Source: Pseudomonas campi (lineage in GTDB: Bacteria > Pseudomonadota > Gammaproteobacteria > Pseudomonadales > Pseudomonadaceae). Taken from it: 64,000 nt of DNA. The notes under the pieces are model-generated. The model was not told the origin of the DNA. It did not search any database and worked only from the letters and a program-made list of their open reading frames with translations. Every line of letters begins with the position of its first letter. The stretch's first letter is position 1. Positions 28,113-39,954 of this stretch are shown here, piece by piece. Position numbers and translations under genes: made by a program. The stretch is from positions 558,001 through 622,000 of the forward strand of contig NZ_CP053697.2 of assembly GCF_013200955.2 (NCBI RefSeq), given 5' to 3'.

Positions 28113-28124
28113 GGGGGGATAAGC

Positions 28125-28658
28125 ATGTCTCGCGTTGCTAAGAACCCCGTCAAGCTACCGGCAGGTGTCGAGATTAATCTCGCTGGCCAGAAGCTTTCGG
28201 TTAAGGGTGCCAAGGGTACTCTGGAGCTGAATGTACATTCGTCCGTGGAAGTGACCCAGGAATCTGGTGAGCTGCGTTTTGCTGCGCGTAATGGCGATCA
28301 GCAGAACCGTGCCATGGCCGGTACCACCCGTGCGTTGGTCAACAACATGGTCATTGGCGTCAGCCAAGGCTTTGAGCGCAAGCTGCAACTGGTTGGTGTG
28401 GGCTACAAAGCTCAGGCTAAAGGCCAGGTGCTGAACCTTGCTCTGGGCTTCTCGCACCCGGTGGATTACCAACTGCCGGAAGGCATCACCGCTGAAACCC
28501 CGAGCCAGACCGATATCCTGATCAAGGGTATCGACAAGCAAATGGTTGGTCAGGTGGCTGCCGAGATTCGCGACTTCCGTCCGCCAGAGCCGTACAAAGG
28601 CAAAGGTGTGCGTTACGCCGACGAAGTCGTCCGTCGTAAAGAAGCTAAGAAGAAGTAG
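28125..28658 (+). CDS. rplF: 50S ribosomal protein L6
   Basis: L6 stabilises the factor-binding region near the sarcin-ricin loop. The 177-aa product has two similar domains, with [20 protein letters not shown] at the start and the C-terminal rRNA-binding segment [20 protein letters not shown] near residue 146. AAGGGGGGA precedes the start. Confidence 0.98.
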   Translation: MSRVAKNPVKLPAGVEINLAGQKLSVKGAKGTLELNVHSSVEVTQESGELRFAARNGDQQNRAMAGTTRALVNNMVIGVSQGFERKLQLVGVGYKAQAKGQVLNLALGFSHPVDYQLPEGITAETPSQTDILIKGIDKQMVGQVAAEIRDFRPPEPYKGKGVRYADEVVRRKEAKKK

Positions 28659-28668
28659 GGCATAGCAA

Positions 28669-29019
28669 ATGAGCGTAAAGAAAGAAACTCGTCTGCGCCG
28701 TGCTCGCAAGGCACGCCTGAAAATGCGCGAGCTGGAAACCGTACGCCTCTGCGTGTATCGCTCTTCCCAGCATATCTACGCCCAGGTCATTTCGGCCGAC
28801 GGCGCCAAGGTCCTGGCTACCGCCTCGACTCTGGACAAAGAACTGCGTGACGGCGCCACTGGCAACGTTGACGCGGCCAAAAAGGTTGGCCAACTGGTCG
28901 CTGAGCGTGCGAAAGCCGCTGGCGTTACCCAGGTTGCGTTCGATCGTTCTGGCTTCAAGTACCACGGCCGCGTCAAAGCGCTGGCTGATGCTGCTCGTGA
29001 AGGCGGGCTGGAGTTCTAA
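28669..29019 (+). CDS. rplR: 50S ribosomal protein L18
   Basis: L18 binds 5S rRNA with L5 and L25. The 116-aa protein has an arginine-rich start ([20 protein letters not shown]) and ends with the typical [20 protein letters not shown]. rpsE begins three bases after the stop. Confidence 0.98.
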   Translation: MSVKKETRLRRARKARLKMRELETVRLCVYRSSQHIYAQVISADGAKVLATASTLDKELRDGATGNVDAAKKVGQLVAERAKAAGVTQVAFDRSGFKYHGRVKALADAAREGGLEF

Positions 29020-29022
29020 GTT

Positions 29023-29550
29023 ATGGCAAATAACGAGCAAAAGCGCGATCGCGGTAACCGTGACGATGCCCAGAGCGATGGCTACACCGAGAAATTGGTG
29101 CAGGTTAACCGCGTTGCCAAGACCGTCAAAGGCGGCCGTATCTTCACTTTCACCGCGTTGACCGTGGTGGGTGATGGCAATGGTCGCGTCGGTTTCGGTC
29201 GTGGCAAGTCCCGCGAAGTGCCTGCTGCCATCCAGAAAGCGATGGAAGCTGCACGCCGCAACATGATTCAGGTAGACCTGCGTGGCAACACTCTGCAGTA
29301 CGAGATGAAAGCAGTTCATGGCGCGTCCCACGTGTTCATGAAGCCTGCTTCTGAAGGTACCGGCATCATCGCTGGCGGCGCCATGCGTGCTGTGCTGGAA
29401 GTGGCCGGCGTGCAGAACGTTCTGGCCAAGTGCTACGGCTCGACTAACCCGGTGAACGTGGTTCATGCCACCTTCAAGGGTCTGAAGGCCATGCAGTCCC
29501 CTCAGTCCATTGCTGCCAAGCGCGGCAAGAGCGTTGAGGAGATCCGCTAA
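29023..29550 (+). CDS. rpsE: 30S ribosomal protein S5 with a longer N-terminus
   Basis: S5 acts in mRNA unwinding and decoding accuracy. The 175-aa protein has the core [20 protein letters not shown] and the [14 protein letters not shown] segment. The N-terminus carries about nine extra residues ([10 protein letters not shown]) between MANNEQKRD and the conserved [12 protein letters not shown] compared with the E. coli or P. aeruginosa form as I recall them. The same ATG is used, so this is an insertion rather than a start error. rpmD overlaps the stop by one base. Confidence 0.97.
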   Translation: MANNEQKRDRGNRDDAQSDGYTEKLVQVNRVAKTVKGGRIFTFTALTVVGDGNGRVGFGRGKSREVPAAIQKAMEAARRNMIQVDLRGNTLQYEMKAVHGASHVFMKPASEGTGIIAGGAMRAVLEVAGVQNVLAKCYGSTNPVNVVHATFKGLKAMQSPQSIAAKRGKSVEEIR

Positions 29551-29726
29551 TGGCTACCGTCAAAGTTACGCTGATCAAGAGCATGACCGGCCGTATCCCT
29601 AACCACAAACTGTGCGTTAAGGGTCTGGGTCTGCGTCGCATCGGTCACACTGTAGAAGTCCTGGATACTCCCGAGAATCGCGGGATGATCAACAAGGCTT
29701 ACTACATGCTGCGCGTCGAGGGTTAA
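29550..29726 (+). CDS. rpmD: 50S ribosomal protein L30
   Basis: L30 is a small peripheral 50S protein. This 58-aa product reads [20 protein letters not shown] at its start and ends [13 protein letters not shown], matching the bacterial L30 family. Its ATG lies in a TAATG overlap with rpsE after GAGGAG, and rplO starts 3 bp after its stop. Confidence 0.97.
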   Translation: MATVKVTLIKSMTGRIPNHKLCVKGLGLRRIGHTVEVLDTPENRGMINKAYYMLRVEG

Positions 29727-29729
29727 TCG

Positions 29730-30164
29730 ATGAAACTCAATGATCTGAGTCCTGCGCCGGGTTCCCGTCGCGAGAAGCATCGTCCGGGTCGTGGTATCGG
29801 TAGTGGTTTGGGCAAGACCGGTGGCCGCGGCCACAAAGGTCAGACCTCCCGCTCCGGTGGCACCATCGCTCCGGGCTTCGAGGGTGGTCAACAGCCGTTG
29901 CACCGCCGTCTGCCGAAGTTCGGCTTCGTTTCCCTGAAAGCCATGGATCGCGCCGAAGTGCGTACCTCCGAGCTGGCCAAGGTGGAAGGCGACGTCGTTA
30001 CTGTGCAGTCGCTCAAGGATGCCAACCTGATTAACCAAAACGTACGGCGTGTGAAAGTCATGCTGTCCGGCGAGGTTACTCGTGCGGTTACCCTGAAAGG
30101 TATCGCTGCCACCAAAGGTGCGCGTGCGGCTATCGAAGCAGCTGGCGGCAAGTTCGAGGACTAA
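29730..30164 (+). CDS. rplO: 50S ribosomal protein L15
   Basis: L15 is a late-assembly 50S protein with an extended glycine- and arginine-rich N-terminus. The 144-aa protein has [20 protein letters not shown] at the start and [20 protein letters not shown] after it. The C-terminal globular domain ends [12 protein letters not shown]. secY starts directly after its stop codon. Confidence 0.98.
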   Translation: MKLNDLSPAPGSRREKHRPGRGIGSGLGKTGGRGHKGQTSRSGGTIAPGFEGGQQPLHRRLPKFGFVSLKAMDRAEVRTSELAKVEGDVVTVQSLKDANLINQNVRRVKVMLSGEVTRAVTLKGIAATKGARAAIEAAGGKFED

Positions 30165-31493
30165 ATGGCTAAGCAAGGTGCTCTCTCAGCGCTCAGCAAT
30201 GGCGGGTTGTCCGAGCTGTGGGCTCGGCTGCGTTTTCTGTTCCTGGCGATCATCGTCTATCGGATCGGTGCGCACATTCCGGTGCCCGGAATAAACCCTG
30301 ACCGGCTGGCCGAACTGTTTCGACAGAATGAGGGGACCATTCTTAGCCTGTTCAACATGTTTTCCGGCGGCGCGCTGGAGCGGATGAGCATCTTTGCACT
30401 GGGGATCATGCCGTACATTTCGGCATCGATCATCATGCAGCTCATGACCGTTGTCAGCCCGCAGCTGGAGCAGTTGAAGAAGGAAGGGGAAGCTGGCCGT
30501 CGCAAGATCAGCCAGTACACCCGCTACGGCACTTTGATCCTGGCTATCGTTCAGGCTGTCGGCATGGCCGTCGGTCTGGCGAGTCAGGGCGTAGCGTTTT
30601 CGACTGATTTCGGCTTCCACTTCGTGGCGGTGACGACCTTTGTGTCGGGCGCCATGTTCATGATGTGGCTGGGCGAGCAAATCACCGAGCGCGGTGTCGG
30701 CAACGGTATCTCGATGCTGATTTTTGCTGGCATCGTGGCCGGTTTGCCGTCGGCAATCGGGCAGTCTTTCGAGTCTGCTCGTCAGGGCGATATCAATATC
30801 TTCGCCCTGATTGCCATCGGTCTGTTGGCGGTAGCGATCATCGGTTTCGTGGTGTTCATTGAGCGTGGCCAGCGTCGCATTGCGGTGCACTACGCCAAGC
30901 GTCAGCAGGGCCGTAAGGTCTTCGCTGCGCAGACCAGCCACCTGCCGCTGAAGGTGAACATGGCGGGTGTTATCCCGGCCATTTTTGCCAGCAGTATCCT
31001 GCTGTTCCCGGCCTCGCTGGGTTCCTGGTTTGGTCAGTCCGAAGGTCTGGGCTGGCTGCAGGATATTTCGCAGGCGATCGCTCCCGGTCAGCCGTTGAAC
31101 ATTCTGCTGTTTAGTGCAGGGATCGTTTTCTTCTGCTTCTTCTATACGGCGCTGATGTTCAACCCGAAAGACGTAGCGGAAAACCTGAAGAAGTCCGGTG
31201 CCTTTATTCCGGGTATCCGTCCGGGTGAGCAATCTGCACGCTATATCGATGGTGTGCTGACCCGCTTGACCATGTTCGGTGCTCTGTACATGACGGCTGT
31301 TTGCCTGCTGCCCCAGTTCCTGGTGGTTGCAGCCAACGTACCGTTCTACCTTGGCGGGACCTCGTTGCTGATCGTGGTCGTGGTTGTGATGGACTTTATG
31401 TCTCAAGTGCAATCTCACCTCGTTTCGCACCAGTACGAATCCCTGATGAAGAAAGCCAACCTGAAGGGTTATGGCGGCGGAATGCTCCGCTGA
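30165..31493 (+). CDS. secY: Preprotein translocase subunit SecY
   Basis: SecY is the pore of the inner-membrane Sec translocon. The 442-aa protein has ten predicted membrane segments. The plug region after the first segment follows [15 protein letters not shown], and the cytosolic loop after the sixth segment contains [20 protein letters not shown], the ribosome and SecA contact. It ends near the family's usual length. The start is immediately after the rplO stop, and rpmJ follows after 31 bp. Confidence 0.98.
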   Translation: MAKQGALSALSNGGLSELWARLRFLFLAIIVYRIGAHIPVPGINPDRLAELFRQNEGTILSLFNMFSGGALERMSIFALGIMPYISASIIMQLMTVVSPQLEQLKKEGEAGRRKISQYTRYGTLILAIVQAVGMAVGLASQGVAFSTDFGFHFVAVTTFVSGAMFMMWLGEQITERGVGNGISMLIFAGIVAGLPSAIGQSFESARQGDINIFALIAIGLLAVAIIGFVVFIERGQRRIAVHYAKRQQGRKVFAAQTSHLPLKVNMAGVIPAIFASSILLFPASLGSWFGQSEGLGWLQDISQAIAPGQPLNILLFSAGIVFFCFFYTALMFNPKDVAENLKKSGAFIPGIRPGEQSARYIDGVLTRLTMFGALYMTAVCLLPQFLVVAANVPFYLGGTSLLIVVVVVMDFMSQVQSHLVSHQYESLMKKANLKGYGGGMLR

Positions 31494-31524
31494 CATCGCG
31501 TCCGTAAGGTTCTAGGAGTTACTG

Positions 31525-31641
31525 ATGAAAGTTCGTGCATCGGTCAAGAAGCTTTGCCGTAACTGCAAGATCATCCGCCGCGAAGGTGTTGTTCGCGTGA
31601 TCTGCAGCGCGGAGCCGCGTCACAAGCAGCGCCAAGGCTGA
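31525..31641 (+). CDS. rpmJ: 50S ribosomal protein L36, zinc-binding form
   Basis: This 38-aa protein begins [21 protein letters not shown]11, C14, C27 and H33 make the zinc site of the C-plus L36 form. The ATG follows TAGGAG. It lies between secY and rpsM as in other gammaproteobacteria and ends before a terminator. Confidence 0.96.
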
Positions 31642-31661
31642 GTGTGATTTACGCGTAATGA

Positions 31662-31699
31662 GCCCGGCAGCTAGTGCGCTGCCGGGTTGATTCTTTGTT
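31662..31699 (+). terminator. Terminator after rpmJ
   Basis: A perfect 9-bp stem CCCGGCAGC / GCTGCCGGG (31663-31671 with 31678-31686) has a 6-base loop and is followed by TTGATTCTTTG. The T-rich tract also supplies the -35 box of the alpha operon. Confidence 0.82.
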
Positions 31700-31715
31700 A
31701 CTACAGCGCTAATAT
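31687..31715 (+). promoter_or_regulatory. Promoter of the alpha operon, overlapping the rpmJ terminator
   Basis: TTGATT (31687-31692), 17-bp spacer and TAATAT (31710-31715) precede rpsM by 59 bp. Confidence 0.75.
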
Positions 31716-31774
31716 CGCGCGCCCTATTTCTTGGCTTCCAGGGCGTGGGTAGCTGTCAATTGGAGTTCCACTGA

Positions 31775-32131
31775 ATGGCCCGTATTGCAGGCGTCAACAT
31801 TCCGGATAACAAGCACACTGTTATCTCGCTGACCTACATCTACGGTGTTGGTCGGACTACTGCTCAGAAAATCTGTGCAGTGACCGGTGTCAACCCGGCG
31901 GTAAAGATCAAAGATCTCTCTGACGAGCAGATCGAGCAGCTGCGTGGCGAAGTCGCTAAGTTCACCACTGAAGGTGACCTGCGCCGCGAAATCAACATGA
32001 AAATCAAGCGTCTGATGGACCTGGGCTGCTACCGCGGTCTGCGTCATCGCCGTGGCCTTCCGGTCCGCGGTCAGCGCACCAAGACCAACGCGCGTACCCG
32101 TAAGGGCCCGCGTAAGCCGATCCGCAAGTAA
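31775..32131 (+). CDS. rpsM: 30S ribosomal protein S13
   Basis: S13 bridges the 30S head to the 50S subunit and contacts P-site tRNA. The 118-aa protein starts [20 protein letters not shown] and ends with the basic tail [22 protein letters not shown] precedes the start. It is the first gene of the alpha cluster. Confidence 0.98.
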   Translation: MARIAGVNIPDNKHTVISLTYIYGVGRTTAQKICAVTGVNPAVKIKDLSDEQIEQLRGEVAKFTTEGDLRREINMKIKRLMDLGCYRGLRHRRGLPVRGQRTKTNARTRKGPRKPIRK

Positions 32132-32161
32132 TTGCGCCCGCGAATCGACAGGAAATAAGTC

Positions 32162-32551
32162 ATGGCTAAGCCTGCTGCTCGTACTCGTAAGAAAGTCAAA
32201 AAGACAGTGGTTGATGGGATCGCCCACATTCACGCGTCTTTCAACAACACCATCGTGACCATTACCGACCGTCAAGGTAACGCCCTGTCCTGGGCTACCT
32301 CCGGTGGTTCCGGTTTCCGCGGCTCCCGTAAATCCACCCCGTTCGCTGCCCAGGTGGCTGCCGAGCGTGCTGGTCAAGCAGCCCTGGAATACGGCCTGAA
32401 AAACCTCGACGTCAACGTCAAGGGTCCAGGTCCAGGTCGCGAATCCGCTGTCCGTGCATTGAACGGCTGCGGCTACAAAATCGCCAGCATCACCGACGTG
32501 ACGCCAATCCCGCATAACGGGTGCCGTCCGCCGAAGAAGCGTCGCGTGTAA
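32162..32551 (+). CDS. rpsK: 30S ribosomal protein S11
   Basis: S11 forms part of the 30S platform and the E-site mRNA path. The 129-aa product has [20 protein letters not shown] near residue 22 and the C-terminal [24 protein letters not shown] precedes the start; rpsD is 16 bp downstream. Confidence 0.98.
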   Translation: MAKPAARTRKKVKKTVVDGIAHIHASFNNTIVTITDRQGNALSWATSGGSGFRGSRKSTPFAAQVAAERAGQAALEYGLKNLDVNVKGPGPGRESAVRALNGCGYKIASITDVTPIPHNGCRPPKKRRV

Positions 32552-32567
32552 TAGGAGACAGTGAAGA

Positions 32568-33188
32568 ATGGCTCGTTACATTGGTCCCAAATGCAAACTG
32601 TCTCGTCGTGAAGGCACTGATCTCTTCCTGAAGAGTGGTGTGCGCGCGCTTGAATCGAAATGCAACATCGAATCGGCTCCTGGCCAGCACGGCGCTCGCC
32701 GTGGTCGTCAGTCCGACTACGGTACCCAGCTGCGTGAGAAGCAAAAAGTTCGCCGTATCTACGGTGTTCTGGAACGTCAGTTCAGCAGCTACTACAAACT
32801 GGCTGCCAGCCGTAAAGGCGCTACCGGCGAAAACCTCCTGCAACTGCTTGAGTGCCGTCTGGATAACGTGATTTACCGTATGGGCTTTGGTGCTACCCGT
32901 GCCGAATCCCGTCAGCTGGTATCGCACAAAGCGATCACCGTGAACGGTTCGACCGTGAACGTCCCGTCCTACCAGGTTAAAGCTGGTGACGTCGTGGCAG
33001 TTCGCGAAAAGGCGAAGAACCAGCTGCGCATCGTGCAAGCTCTCGAGCTTTGCGCCCAGCGCGGTCGCGTTGAGTGGGTAGACGTAGACACTGAGAAGAA
33101 ATCGGGCGTGTTCAAAAGCGTTCCGGCTCGCAGTGATCTGTCCGCCGACATCAACGAAAGCCTGATTGTCGAGCTCTACTCCAAGTAA
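32568..33188 (+). CDS. rpsD: 30S ribosomal protein S4
   Basis: S4 starts 30S assembly and, in E. coli, represses the alpha operon. The 206-aa protein starts [20 protein letters not shown] and has the S4 RNA-binding domain around [20 protein letters not shown] near residue 110. TAGGAGA precedes the start, and rpoA begins 22 bp later. Confidence 0.98.
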   Translation: MARYIGPKCKLSRREGTDLFLKSGVRALESKCNIESAPGQHGARRGRQSDYGTQLREKQKVRRIYGVLERQFSSYYKLAASRKGATGENLLQLLECRLDNVIYRMGFGATRAESRQLVSHKAITVNGSTVNVPSYQVKAGDVVAVREKAKNQLRIVQALELCAQRGRVEWVDVDTEKKSGVFKSVPARSDLSADINESLIVELYSK

Positions 33189-33210
33189 GGGCTAGAAAAT
33201 AGGTGCATCC

Positions 33211-34212
33211 ATGCAGATTTCGGTAAATGAGTTCCTGACCCCCCGTCATATCGACGTTCAGGTGGTCAGTTCGACCCGCGCCAAGATCACTCTCGAGCCT
33301 CTCGAGCGTGGCTTTGGCCACACCCTGGGCAACGCGCTGCGTCGCATCCTGTTGTCCTCCATGCCTGGCTGTGCAGTAGTCGAGGCCGAGATTGACGGTG
33401 TACTCCACGAGTACAGCGCCATCGAAGGTGTTCAGGAAGATGTCATTGAGATCCTCCTGAACCTGAAAGGCCTGGCTATCAAGCTGCACGGTCGTGACGA
33501 AGTCACCCTGACTCTGGCCAAGAAGGGCTCGGGTGTGGTCACTGCTGCCGATATTCAGCTGGATCACGATGTCGAGATCGTCAACGGCGATCACGTTATC
33601 GCCAACCTGGCGGACAACGGTGCTCTGAACATGCGTCTCACCGTGCGTCGTGGCCGTGGCTACGAGCCGGCTGATTCGCGTCAGAGCGATGAAGACGAAA
33701 GCCGTAGCATCGGCCGTCTGCAGCTGGACTCCTCGTTCAGCCCGGTCCGTCGTGTGGCTTACGTGGTTGAAAACGCCCGCGTCGAGCAGCGTACCAACCT
33801 GGATAAACTGGTCATTGACCTGGAAACCAACGGTACTCTGGATCCGGAAGAGGCTATCCGTCGTGCTGCGACCATCCTGCAACAGCAGCTGGCCGCGTTC
33901 GTCGACCTCAAAGGTGACAGCGAGCCGGTCGTGGTTGAGCAGGAAGACGAGATCGATCCGATCCTGCTGCGTCCGGTTGACGACCTTGAACTGACCGTTC
34001 GTTCGGCCAACTGCCTCAAGGCGGAGAACATTTACTACATCGGCGACCTGATCCAGCGTACCGAAGTGGAACTGTTGAAAACTCCGAACCTGGGCAAGAA
34101 GTCGCTCACCGAGATTAAGGACGTACTGGCCTCCCGTGGCCTGTCCCTCGGCATGCGTCTCGACAACTGGCCGCCGGCAAGCCTGAAAAAAGACGATAAG
34201 GCGACTGCCTGA
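33211..34212 (+). CDS. rpoA: DNA-directed RNA polymerase subunit alpha
   Basis: RpoA dimerises to start polymerase assembly, and its C-terminal domain binds UP elements and activators. The 333-aa protein has the N-terminal assembly domain with [20 protein letters not shown] near residue 31. A flexible linker is followed by the C-terminal domain [20 protein letters not shown], which contains the DNA-binding arginine. It lies between rpsD and rplQ in the alpha operon. Confidence 0.99.
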   Translation: MQISVNEFLTPRHIDVQVVSSTRAKITLEPLERGFGHTLGNALRRILLSSMPGCAVVEAEIDGVLHEYSAIEGVQEDVIEILLNLKGLAIKLHGRDEVTLTLAKKGSGVVTAADIQLDHDVEIVNGDHVIANLADNGALNMRLTVRRGRGYEPADSRQSDEDESRSIGRLQLDSSFSPVRRVAYVVENARVEQRTNLDKLVIDLETNGTLDPEEAIRRAATILQQQLAAFVDLKGDSEPVVVEQEDEIDPILLRPVDDLELTVRSANCLKAENIYYIGDLIQRTEVELLKTPNLGKKSLTEIKDVLASRGLSLGMRLDNWPPASLKKDDKATA

Positions 34213-34255
34213 TCGTCACGATCACCGAACTTGAAGTTTGGTAAGGAATTGAACC

Positions 34256-34642
34256 ATGCGTCATCGTAAAAGTGGCCGTCACCTCAGCCGCACCAGCGCC
34301 CACCGCAAGGCCATGTTCCAGAACATGGCGGTTTCGCTGTTCGAGCACGAGCTGATCAAAACTACTCTGCCGAAAGCCAAAGAACTGCGCCGCGTTGCCG
34401 AGCCGCTGATCACTCTGGCTAAAGAAGACAGCGTTGCTAACCGTCGTCTGGCCTTCGACCGTACTCGTTCGAAAGCTATCGTTGGCAAACTGTTCAACGA
34501 TCTGGGCAAGCGCTACGCCACCCGTCAGGGCGGCTACCTGCGTATCCTCAAGTGCGGTTTCCGCGCTGGCGACAATGCTCCGATGGCTTATGTTGAACTG
34601 GTTGACCGTCCGGTCGCTGGTGCAGCAGTAGACGCCGAGTAA
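34256..34642 (+). CDS. rplQ: 50S ribosomal protein L17
   Basis: L17 lies near the tunnel exit. The 128-aa protein starts [20 protein letters not shown] and has [20 protein letters not shown] near residue 33. It closes the alpha operon and is followed by two terminators. Unlike P. aeruginosa as I recall it, no katA or bfrA follows. Confidence 0.98.
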   Translation: MRHRKSGRHLSRTSAHRKAMFQNMAVSLFEHELIKTTLPKAKELRRVAEPLITLAKEDSVANRRLAFDRTRSKAIVGKLFNDLGKRYATRQGGYLRILKCGFRAGDNAPMAYVELVDRPVAGAAVDAE

Positions 34643-34661
34643 GACCTAACGGTCTGCGAAG

Positions 34662-34686
34662 AACCGGGCCCAGTGCCCGGTTTTTT
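34662..34686 (+). terminator. Intrinsic terminator after rplQ
   Basis: An 8-bp stem AACCGGGC / GCCCGGTT (34662-34669 with 34675-34682) with a 5-base loop continues into a six-T run. Confidence 0.92.
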
Positions 34687-34772
34687 GTGTCTGCAGGAAA
34701 AGCATGTGCAGGTGTCGATTCGCTGGCAGCTGTTCTTGCGAGCGTCTGCACTAAGCAGCGGATAGCACGCAT

Positions 34773-34802
34773 AAAAAAGGCCGGGCATTGCCCGGCCTTT
34801 TG
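34773..34802. terminator. Bidirectional terminator between rplQ and uvrA
   Basis: An AAAAAGGCCGGGC arm and its complement (34775-34786 with 34790-34801) close on ATT, giving A-tract and T-tract on both sides. It can end uvrA transcription on the minus strand and back up the rplQ terminator on the plus strand. Confidence 0.9.
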
Positions 34803-34814
34803 CTGTCGGCGGGT

Positions 34815-37649
<2,835 letters not shown>

Positions 37650-37684
37650 GAACAGCAGCCTCGTTTGGCGCCTGGAAACCGCCA

Positions 37685-37714
37685 AGTATACGGCTCCGTA
37701 GCACCTAGCGGCAA
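37685..37714 (-). promoter_or_regulatory. Probable uvrA promoter
   Basis: Read on the minus strand, TTGCCG (37714-37709), an 18-bp spacer and TATACT (37690-37685) lie 36 bp upstream of the GTG start. Confidence 0.55.
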
Positions 37715-37782
37715 AGCGTCACGCCTGTGCCGCACGGCTTGCGGCTGATAGAATCGCCGCCTCGTTTTCATGGGGTTTATCG

Positions 37783-39177
37783 ATGCACGATCCGCACAGC
37801 GAGCGCATGAGCGCCGGCGAGACCCGCGCGGCTAGCGGCCTGGCCCTGGTGTTCGCCTTCCGCATGCTGGGTATGTTCATGGTCCTGCCGGTGCTGGCCA
37901 CCTATGGCATGGACCTGGAAGGCGCCACGCCGCTGCTGATCGGCCTGGCCATCGGTGCCTACGGCCTGACCCAGGCACTGCTGCAGATTCCCTTCGGCAT
38001 CCTCTCCGACCGCATCGGCCGCCTGCCGGTGATCTACGTCGGCCTGCTGATCTTCGCCGCCGGCGCGGCCCTGGCGGCCACCGCCGACTCCATCTGGGGA
38101 GTAATTGCCGGCCGCGTGCTGCAGGGCGCGGGGGCGATCTCGGCGGCGGTGATGGCGCTGCTCTCCGACCTGACCCGCGAACAACACCGCACCAAGGCCA
38201 TGGCCATGATCGGCATGAGCATCGGCCTGTCGTTCGCCGTGGCCATGGTCACCGGCCCGCTGCTGACCCGCGCCTATGGGCTGTCCGGGCTGTTCTGGGT
38301 CACCTCCGGCATGGCCCTGCTGGGCATTGTGATCGTCGCCGGTATGGTCCCGCGTGCCTCCAGCACCCTGCAGCACCGCGAGTCCGGGGTGGCCAAGCAG
38401 GCGCTGTGGCCGACCCTGCGCAACCCCGACCTGCTGCGTCTGGACCTGGGCATCTTCGTCCTGCACGCCATCCTCATGGCCAGCTTCATCGCCCTGCCGC
38501 TGGCACTGGTGGAGCAGGGCGGGCTGGCCAAGGAAGAACACTGGTGGGTCTACCTCAGCGCGCTGCTGATCGGCTTCTTCGGCATGGTGCCGTTCATCAT
38601 CTATGCCGAGAAGAAACGCCAGATGAAGCGCGTGCTGACCGGCGCGGTGCTGGTGCTGCTGCTCTGCGAACTGTTCTTCTGGCTGTGCGGCAACAGCCTG
38701 CGCCTGCTGGTGCTGGGCATCATCCTGTTCTTCACCGCGTTCAACCTGCTGGAGGCTTCGCTGCCGTCGCTGATCAGCAAGGTTTCGCCGGCGGGTGGCA
38801 AGGGCACGGCGATGGGCGTGTATTCCACCAGCCAGTTCCTCGGCGCGGCGCTGGGCGGCATCCTCGGTGGCTGGCTGTACCAGATTGGCGGCCTCGGGGC
38901 TGTGTTCGTCGGATGTGCGCTGCTGGCTCTTTTCTGGGTTTTTATAGCTGCTACTATGCGCGAGCCGCCTTACGTGACCAGTCTGCGCCGGCCGCTGAGT
39001 ACCGCGGCCCTGGCCGATACCGGACTGGTGGGGCGCCTGCTGGCCATCCCCGGCGTGAGTGACGCCGTGGTTGTCGCCGAGGAAGCGGCCCTGTACATCA
39101 AAGTGGACACCCAACAATTGGATCGTGCGTTGTTCGAGCGGGAGCTCGAAGAGGCGCCGGTTACGCATTCAGCTTAG
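37783..39177 (+). CDS. MFS transporter, YajR-like with C-terminal ferredoxin-like domain
   Basis: A 464-aa inner-membrane protein with twelve predicted membrane segments. It shows the MFS loop motif [13 protein letters not shown] (about residues 75-87) after the second segment. Beyond the last segment is a soluble tail of about 65 residues with [19 protein letters not shown], resembling the YAM domain of E. coli YajR. The substrate is unknown. It is divergent from uvrA and 10 bp upstream of ssb, the same neighbours as in other pseudomonads. A TAGAAT lies at 37749-37754, but no convincing -35 is seen. Confidence 0.9.
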   Translation: MHDPHSERMSAGETRAASGLALVFAFRMLGMFMVLPVLATYGMDLEGATPLLIGLAIGAYGLTQALLQIPFGILSDRIGRLPVIYVGLLIFAAGAALAATADSIWGVIAGRVLQGAGAISAAVMALLSDLTREQHRTKAMAMIGMSIGLSFAVAMVTGPLLTRAYGLSGLFWVTSGMALLGIVIVAGMVPRASSTLQHRESGVAKQALWPTLRNPDLLRLDLGIFVLHAILMASFIALPLALVEQGGLAKEEHWWVYLSALLIGFFGMVPFIIYAEKKRQMKRVLTGAVLVLLLCELFFWLCGNSLRLLVLGIILFFTAFNLLEASLPSLISKVSPAGGKGTAMGVYSTSQFLGAALGGILGGWLYQIGGLGAVFVGCALLALFWVFIAATMREPPYVTSLRRPLSTAALADTGLVGRLLAIPGVSDAVVVAEEAALYIKVDTQQLDRALFERELEEAPVTHSA

Positions 39178-39187
39178 GAGAACGAAA

Positions 39188-39694
39188 ATGGCCCGTGGGG
39201 TAAACAAAGTCATTCTGATCGGTAACGTCGGCGGCGATCCGGAAACCCGTTATCTGCCCAATGGCAACGCGGTGACCAACATCACCCTGGCCACCACCGA
39301 CAGCTGGAAAGACAAGCAGACCGGTCAGCAGCAGGACCGCACCGAATGGCACCGCATCGTGTTCTTCGGCAAGCTCGCCGAGATCGCCGGTGAATACCTG
39401 CGCAAGGGCGGCCAGTGCTACATCGAAGGTCGTCTGCAAACCCGCGAGTGGGAGAAGGACGGCGTCAAGCGCTACACCACCGAGATCGTGGTCGACATGA
39501 ACGGCACCCTGCAGCTGCTCGGCGGCCGTGGTGGCAACAGCGAAGGCGGCGGTGAATACGCCCCGCGTCAGCAGCAGTCGCGTCCGGCCCCGCAGCAGTC
39601 CGCGCCGCAGCAACGCCCAGCGCCACAGCCCGCCGCTCAGCAGCAACCGGCTCCGGACTACGACAGCTTCGACGACGACGACATCCCGTTCTAG
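39188..39694 (+). CDS. ssb: Single-stranded DNA-binding protein
   Basis: SSB coats ssDNA and recruits repair and replication proteins. The 168-aa product has an OB fold at about 1-110 starting [21 protein letters not shown] linker rich in Q, P and A follows, then the acidic tail FDDDDIPF that binds partner proteins. The ATG at 39188 follows AGGAGAA. A strong terminator follows, after which the chromosome gives way to the island. Confidence 0.98.
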   Translation: MARGVNKVILIGNVGGDPETRYLPNGNAVTNITLATTDSWKDKQTGQQQDRTEWHRIVFFGKLAEIAGEYLRKGGQCYIEGRLQTREWEKDGVKRYTTEIVVDMNGTLQLLGGRGGNSEGGGEYAPRQQQSRPAPQQSAPQQRPAPQPAAQQQPAPDYDSFDDDDIPF

Positions 39695-39757
39695 GGCAGA
39701 TATATTTGAGTTCTGTTAGCTTAATGAGCGTAATGCTCTGAGGCTAAAAGAGATTTC

Positions 39758-39806
39758 AAAAAAAGAACCCCAGAAAGTGTAAAGCTTTCTGGGGTTTTCT
39801 TTTGTG
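39758..39806 (+). terminator. Intrinsic terminator after ssb
   Basis: An 11-bp or longer stem (39767-39777 with 39785-39795) with a 7-base loop is flanked by an A-tract and TTTTCTTTT, so it could work both ways. It is the last core-genome signal before the island. Confidence 0.9.
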
Positions 39807-39832
39807 CGTAACTTTTCGTGGGTGAGGGTTTA

Positions 39833-39846
39833 ATATTAATTAATAT
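39833..39846. repeat. AT-rich 14-bp palindrome at the island's left edge
   Basis: ATATTAATTAATAT is a perfect palindrome in an AT-rich stretch between the ssb terminator and the first recombinase gene. Tyrosine recombinases often cut at short inverted repeats, so this region is a candidate end or crossover site. No second copy is visible in the window. Confidence 0.35.
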
Positions 39847-39890
39847 ATATTGACAAGTTGAAAAAAGTGCAAAAAAGTTGCTCTTTTGTG

Positions 39891-39919
39891 TTGACGATGT
39901 TCTTGCGGATGACTACACC
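39891..39919 (+). promoter_or_regulatory. Possible promoter of the recombinase operon
   Basis: TTGACG (39891-39896), 17-bp spacer and TACACC (39914-39919) lie 36 bp upstream of the first recombinase start. The -10 is poor, so this is tentative. Confidence 0.3.
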
Positions 39920-39954
39920 TTGAATCATTGAATGTTAATGATGAGGTAGCCACG

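Noticed and set aside
37650..37782. LexA box in the uvrA-MFS divergent region
   Set aside because: No CTG-N10-CAG was found there; only the umuD upstream region has one.
37777..39168. 463-codon minus-strand open frame opposite the MFS gene
   Set aside because: Glutamine- and histidine-rich antisense product of membrane-protein codons; the plus strand has a clear MFS protein.
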